Source: Kitasatospora sp. NBC_00374
GTDB taxonomy: Bacteria > Actinomycetota > Actinomycetes > Streptomycetales > Streptomycetaceae
Assembly (NCBI RefSeq): GCF_041434935.1
Contig: NZ_CP107964.1
Span: forward strand, 6,679,001-6,743,000
Reading direction: 5' to 3'
DNA: 64,000 nucleotides
Numbering within the stretch: the stretch's first letter is position 1; each line of letters opens with the position of its first letter. Of this stretch, positions 61,051 to 64,000 are shown one piece after another. The notes below the pieces were generated by a model. The model saw only the letters and a list, made by a program, of their open reading frames with translations. It had not been told where the DNA came from and made no database searches. Made by a program: the position numbers and the translations under genes.

Positions 61051-63054
61051 ATGGCGTCCGTGGGAGAGAGACTGAGCAGCGCGAGAGCGCGCGCCTTCAT
61101 CGGCCGGGAGGAGGAAGTCGGCCGCTTCGATGAGGCCTTGGCCGGGGATCCGCACGCGCCGTTCGCGTTCTACCTGTTCGGGCCGGGCGGCATCGGGAAG
61201 TCGGCGCTGCTGCGGTGCCTGGCGGACCGGGCCCGCGCCGCGGGCCGGCCGCTCCTCGAAGTCGACGGCCGTTTCGTCGGCCGGGACCCGGCCGACTTCG
61301 AGCGCACGGCCGGCCCCTTCCTTGAAGTCCCCGGCACGGTCCTGTTCGTGGACTCCTTCGAGCACTGCCAGTGGCTGGAGAGCTGGCTGTGGCAGCGGTT
61401 CCTGCCCCGCGCCGCGGACGGCGCCCTGGTCGTCCTCGCCGGCCGGCTCGCGCCGCAGCCGCAGTGGACCGCCGATCCCGCCTGGGCCGGGGTCCTGCAC
61501 GTCGGCGAACTGGGCCCGTTCTCCGAGGAGCAGGCCCGGAGCCTGCTGGCCGCGGCGCAGCTCATGCCCGAACTGCGGGACCGGGTACTGCGTTTCGCCG
61601 GAGGCAACCCGCTGGCCCTGTCCCTCGCCGCCGCCGCGGGATCGACGGGCTGGAGCAGGGAGGAGATCTGGTCGCCCTCGGCCGACGTCCTGCGGACCCT
61701 GTTGGCGGGGTTGATCGGTGAGGTCCCGACGGCGGCCCACCGCCGCGCCCTGGAGCTGGTGGCGCAGGCCCACTCGACGTCCGAGGAACTGCTCACCGCG
61801 GTGCTGCCCGAGGAGGACGCCCACCTGCTCTTCGACTGGCTGAGGGACCTGCCCTTCATGGAGTCCACGCACCGGGGGCTCCACCCGCACGACGCCGCCC
61901 GCGAGACACTGGCCGCCGACCTGCGCTGGCGGGCCCCCAACGCCTTCGTGGCGATGCGTCAGCGTCTGATGGAGGAGTACCTGCGCCTGCTGCGCGAGGC
62001 ACCCGAGGAGCGGGTCTGGACCGTCACCGACGAGCTCTTCTACCTCTTCCGGGAGGTGGAGACCCTGGCCCGCCTGCGCACCTGGTCCCGCGAGGACGAG
62101 GTGCACGACAGCCCCCTGCGCCCGGACGACCTCGACGTCGTGCTGCGGATGGCCGAGGAGACCGAGGGCCCCGCCTCCGCGGACCTGGTCCGCTACTGGG
62201 CGCAGCGCCAGCCGGAGGCGTTCAGCGTCTACCGCCTCGTGAGCACGGGCCGGACGGTGGCGTTCACGGCCCGACTCGTCCTGCCGGCCCCCGCCGACCC
62301 GCAGGACCTGGCCACCGATCCCGTCGTCGCGGCAGCCTGGGAGCACACCGATGCCACCGCACCGGTGAGCCCCGGCGAGCACATCGGCGTCAGCCGCTTC
62401 TCGGTCTACCCCGAGCGGTACCAGGTCCCCTCGCGCGTCATCGACCTGAGCAGTTCCCGGGCCCAGGCGGAGTCCGCCCGCGCCCGCGGTCGCGCGTACG
62501 GCTTCGCCGTCTACCAGGACGCCGAAGCCTGGGCCGCGCGCGTCAAGGGCACCCTCGGTGACACCGGCGCGCGACCCCGGGTCGGTGAGCACACCTACGG
62601 GGTGTTCGCCGTCGACTGGCGCAGGGTGCCCGTGGAGGACTGGCTCCGCCTCTTCATATCGGCCACCGAGGTACCTGCCCGGCCGGGGCCCACGGGCGTC
62701 TCGCGCACCGCGTTCGACCAGGCCGTGCGCGAAGCCCTGCCGTACTGGCGCGACCCCGGGGCCTTCGCCACCTGTGCCCTGATGCGCTCCCGCATGGTGG
62801 CCGACTCCACCGACCCCGCCGAGGAGCTGCGCGCCCTGCTGCGCCAGGCCGTCGACGACCTCGCCCGTGACCCGCGCGGAGTGCGGGCCCGGGACGCCCT
62901 GACGGCGGGCTACTTCTCCGGTGCGCCCACCCAGGAGGCGGCCGCCCGCCGCCTCGGCCTTCCGTACGGCACCTACCGGCGTCACCTGCGCCAGGGCCTG
63001 GACCAGCTGTGCGAGGCCCTGTGGCAGCGGGAGCTGTACGGCCCCCACCACTAA
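61051..63054 (+). CDS. STAND-like ATPase with C-terminal helix-turn-helix
   Basis: A 667-residue soluble protein. FIGREEEVGRFDEAL opens an AAA/STAND-type domain with the P-loop LFGPGGIGKSALL (Lys50), Walker B VLFVDSFEHC and LSLAAAAGS-type downstream helices. The middle of about 300 residues is alpha/beta and not recognised; it holds repeats of a GNAT-like pattern near 380-540 that cannot be assigned with confidence. The last about 60 residues (TQEAAARRLGLPYGTYRRHLR) form a sigma-region-4 or LuxR-like helix-turn-helix. It is probably an ATP-dependent transcription regulator with an unknown signal. ATG at 61051 has GGGAG five bases upstream; ATG at 61039 is possible. Confidence 0.72.
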   Translation: MASVGERLSSARARAFIGREEEVGRFDEALAGDPHAPFAFYLFGPGGIGKSALLRCLADRARAAGRPLLEVDGRFVGRDPADFERTAGPFLEVPGTVLFVDSFEHCQWLESWLWQRFLPRAADGALVVLAGRLAPQPQWTADPAWAGVLHVGELGPFSEEQARSLLAAAQLMPELRDRVLRFAGGNPLALSLAAAAGSTGWSREEIWSPSADVLRTLLAGLIGEVPTAAHRRALELVAQAHSTSEELLTAVLPEEDAHLLFDWLRDLPFMESTHRGLHPHDAARETLAADLRWRAPNAFVAMRQRLMEEYLRLLREAPEERVWTVTDELFYLFREVETLARLRTWSREDEVHDSPLRPDDLDVVLRMAEETEGPASADLVRYWAQRQPEAFSVYRLVSTGRTVAFTARLVLPAPADPQDLATDPVVAAAWEHTDATAPVSPGEHIGVSRFSVYPERYQVPSRVIDLSSSRAQAESARARGRAYGFAVYQDAEAWAARVKGTLGDTGARPRVGEHTYGVFAVDWRRVPVEDWLRLFISATEVPARPGPTGVSRTAFDQAVREALPYWRDPGAFATCALMRSRMVADSTDPAEELRALLRQAVDDLARDPRGVRARDALTAGYFSGAPTQEAAARRLGLPYGTYRRHLRQGLDQLCEALWQRELYGPHH

Positions 63055-63055
63055 C

Positions 63056-63074
63056 GGGGGCCGAGCGGGCCCCG
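63056..63074 (+). terminator. Terminator hairpin after the STAND ATPase gene
   Basis: GGGGCC (63057-63062) and GGCCCC (63068-63073) form a short GC stem just after the stop codon. Confidence 0.5.
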
Positions 63075-63168
63075 ACCGGTCCGGGTGGACAGCTGCGGAC
63101 AGGAGTGGACAGTCACCGCCCCTGCCGGGCCTGGAAAGTGGACACCGCCCGGTACGAGGCTGCACGTC

Positions 63169-64000
63169 ATGAACCTCCGACGCACACAGCCGGACCCGGC
63201 GCCCCGCACCCCCCGGCCGGGGGCCGCGCTCGCGGCGCTCGCCGCAGCCCAGTTCACCGTCATGCTCGCCACCTCGATCGTGAACGTGGCGCTGCCGCAG
63301 ATCCGCGCCGGGGTGGGCCTGTCGGACGGCGGCACCACCTGGGTGGTCAACGCCTACGGCCTGGCGTTCGGCGCGCTGCTCCTGGCCGGCGGGCGGGCGG
63401 CCGACCTGCTCGGCCGCCGCCGGGTGCTGATCGCCGGCCTCGCACTGTTCGCGGCGGCCTCGGTGGCGGCGGGACTGGCCGCCTCCTCGGGAGTGCTGAT
63501 CGCCGCCCGCGCCGCCCAGGGACTCGGCGCCGCCGCCATCGCCCCGGCCGCGCTCGCCCTGGCGATGGAACAGTTCCCGTCCGGTGCCGGGCGGGGCAGG
63601 GCACTGGGGGTGTGGGGCGCGGTCTCCGGCGCGGGCGGGGCGGGCGGCGTCCTGCTGGGCGGTGTGCTCACCCAGGCGTGGGGCTGGCCCTGGATCTTCC
63701 ACGCCGTCGCGCTCGGGGCGGCGCTGGTCCTGGCCGCCGTGGCGGCCCTCGTGCCGCGGGCGGCCGGCCGCCGGGCCGGGCGGTTCGACCTGCTGGGCAC
63801 CGCCACCGTCACCCTCGCCCTGACCTGCCTGGTCTGGGGGCTGACCACCGCGCGCGGCGCCGGCTGGACGGACACCCGGGTGCTCGGCGCCCTGCTCGGC
63901 GCCGCCGTCCTGCTCGCGGCCTTCGCCGTGATCGAGCGTCGCCGGCCGAACGCGCTGATACCGCCGCGGCTGTTCGGCACCGGCCGGGTCGCCGCGGGCA
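63169..64000 (+). CDS. MFS drug/proton antiporter, DHA2-type (5' part)
   Basis: The reading frame is open from the ATG at 63169 to the window end, giving 277 residues. Nine predicted membrane helices are seen. QFTVMLATSIVNVALPQIRA in helix 1 with an acidic-residue-free DHA2 pattern, GRAADLLGRRRVLIAG between helices 2 and 3, RAAQGLGAAAIAPAALAL in helix 4 and GVWGAVSGAGGAGGVLLGG in helix 5 (motif C of antiporters) place it with the EmrB/QacA exporters. GAGG lies nine bases before the ATG. The substrate is unknown. It follows the STAND ATPase gene by 114 bases and may be controlled by it. Confidence 0.88.
   Translation, partial: MNLRRTQPDPAPRTPRPGAALAALAAAQFTVMLATSIVNVALPQIRAGVGLSDGGTTWVVNAYGLAFGALLLAGGRAADLLGRRRVLIAGLALFAAASVAAGLAASSGVLIAARAAQGLGAAAIAPAALALAMEQFPSGAGRGRALGVWGAVSGAGGAGGVLLGGVLTQAWGWPWIFHAVALGAALVLAAVAALVPRAAGRRAGRFDLLGTATVTLALTCLVWGLTTARGAGWTDTRVLGALLGAAVLLAAFAVIERRRPNALIPPRLFGTGRVAAG

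Overview
The window is very GC-rich DNA with GTG starts, genes packed head to tail, and codon positions that are almost all G or C at the third base. Together with a complete ergothioneine operon, aerobic cobalamin genes, a PAS-GGDEF-EAL protein, CebR-type operators and a LysM/BTAD pilus-locus protein, this points to a chromosome of the Streptomycetaceae (Streptomyces or Kitasatospora type). No tRNA, rRNA, CRISPR array, integrase or intact insertion sequence was seen.

Layout. 1-4145: end of a Tad/Flp pilus-type locus (TadG-like protein and a large LysM-BTAD membrane protein). 4234-10359: a HemC paralogue, DUF4240 protein, quinone oxidoreductase, a caspase-like/TPR protein and a secreted S53 peptidase. 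10541-14486: an acyl-CoA dehydrogenase/thiolase/ketoreductase operon facing a TetR regulator, with a palindromic operator between them. 14521-18829: an APH-fold protein, a bacterial nitric oxide synthase and a GlcP-like sugar permease. 19038-25218: an ergothioneine operon (egtA, B, C, D) headed by a PatB/MalY-type C-S lyase that could do the EgtE step. 25528-27710: an ABM-domain membrane protein, three small unknown genes and a divergent GntR regulator. 28054-33235: a GH6 cellulase under CebR boxes, a winged-helix (AlkZ-like) protein and a GH15 glucanase or trehalase. 33408-36343: a DUF574 methyltransferase overlapping a PAS-GGDEF-EAL c-di-GMP enzyme. 36688-47798: a nine-gene cell-surface glycan operon (four family-2 glycosyltransferases, a flippase, a polysaccharide deacetylase, a large multi-membrane protein, an anchored GH16 and an ATP-grasp ligase), followed by a convergent flavoprotein. 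49118-53190: RibA, a second quinone oxidoreductase, a VOC protein and apolipoprotein N-acyltransferase. 53296-60787: cobN behind a cobalamin riboswitch, divergent from cobG-cobH-cobIJ, with a MITE-like hairpin element between the two. 61051-64000: a STAND-like ATPase with a C-terminal helix-turn-helix and the start of an MFS drug-type exporter.

How the parts work together. The egt genes form one transcription unit for making the thiol ergothioneine. The glycan genes mostly overlap by four bases, so they are probably translated as a coupled set. They sit directly after a c-di-GMP enzyme, which suggests, without proving, that the second messenger and the glycan are linked. The cobalamin genes belong to the oxygen-dependent pathway (CobG, CobN), and the riboswitch should shut cobN when B12 is plentiful.

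The most unusual structure is a cluster of short tandem repeats between about 17 and 30 kb. Several lie inside coding sequence, the most striking being an 18-bp unit repeated 16 times that inserts 96 residues into EgtA. All starts, domains and functions here were read by eye. No database search was run.
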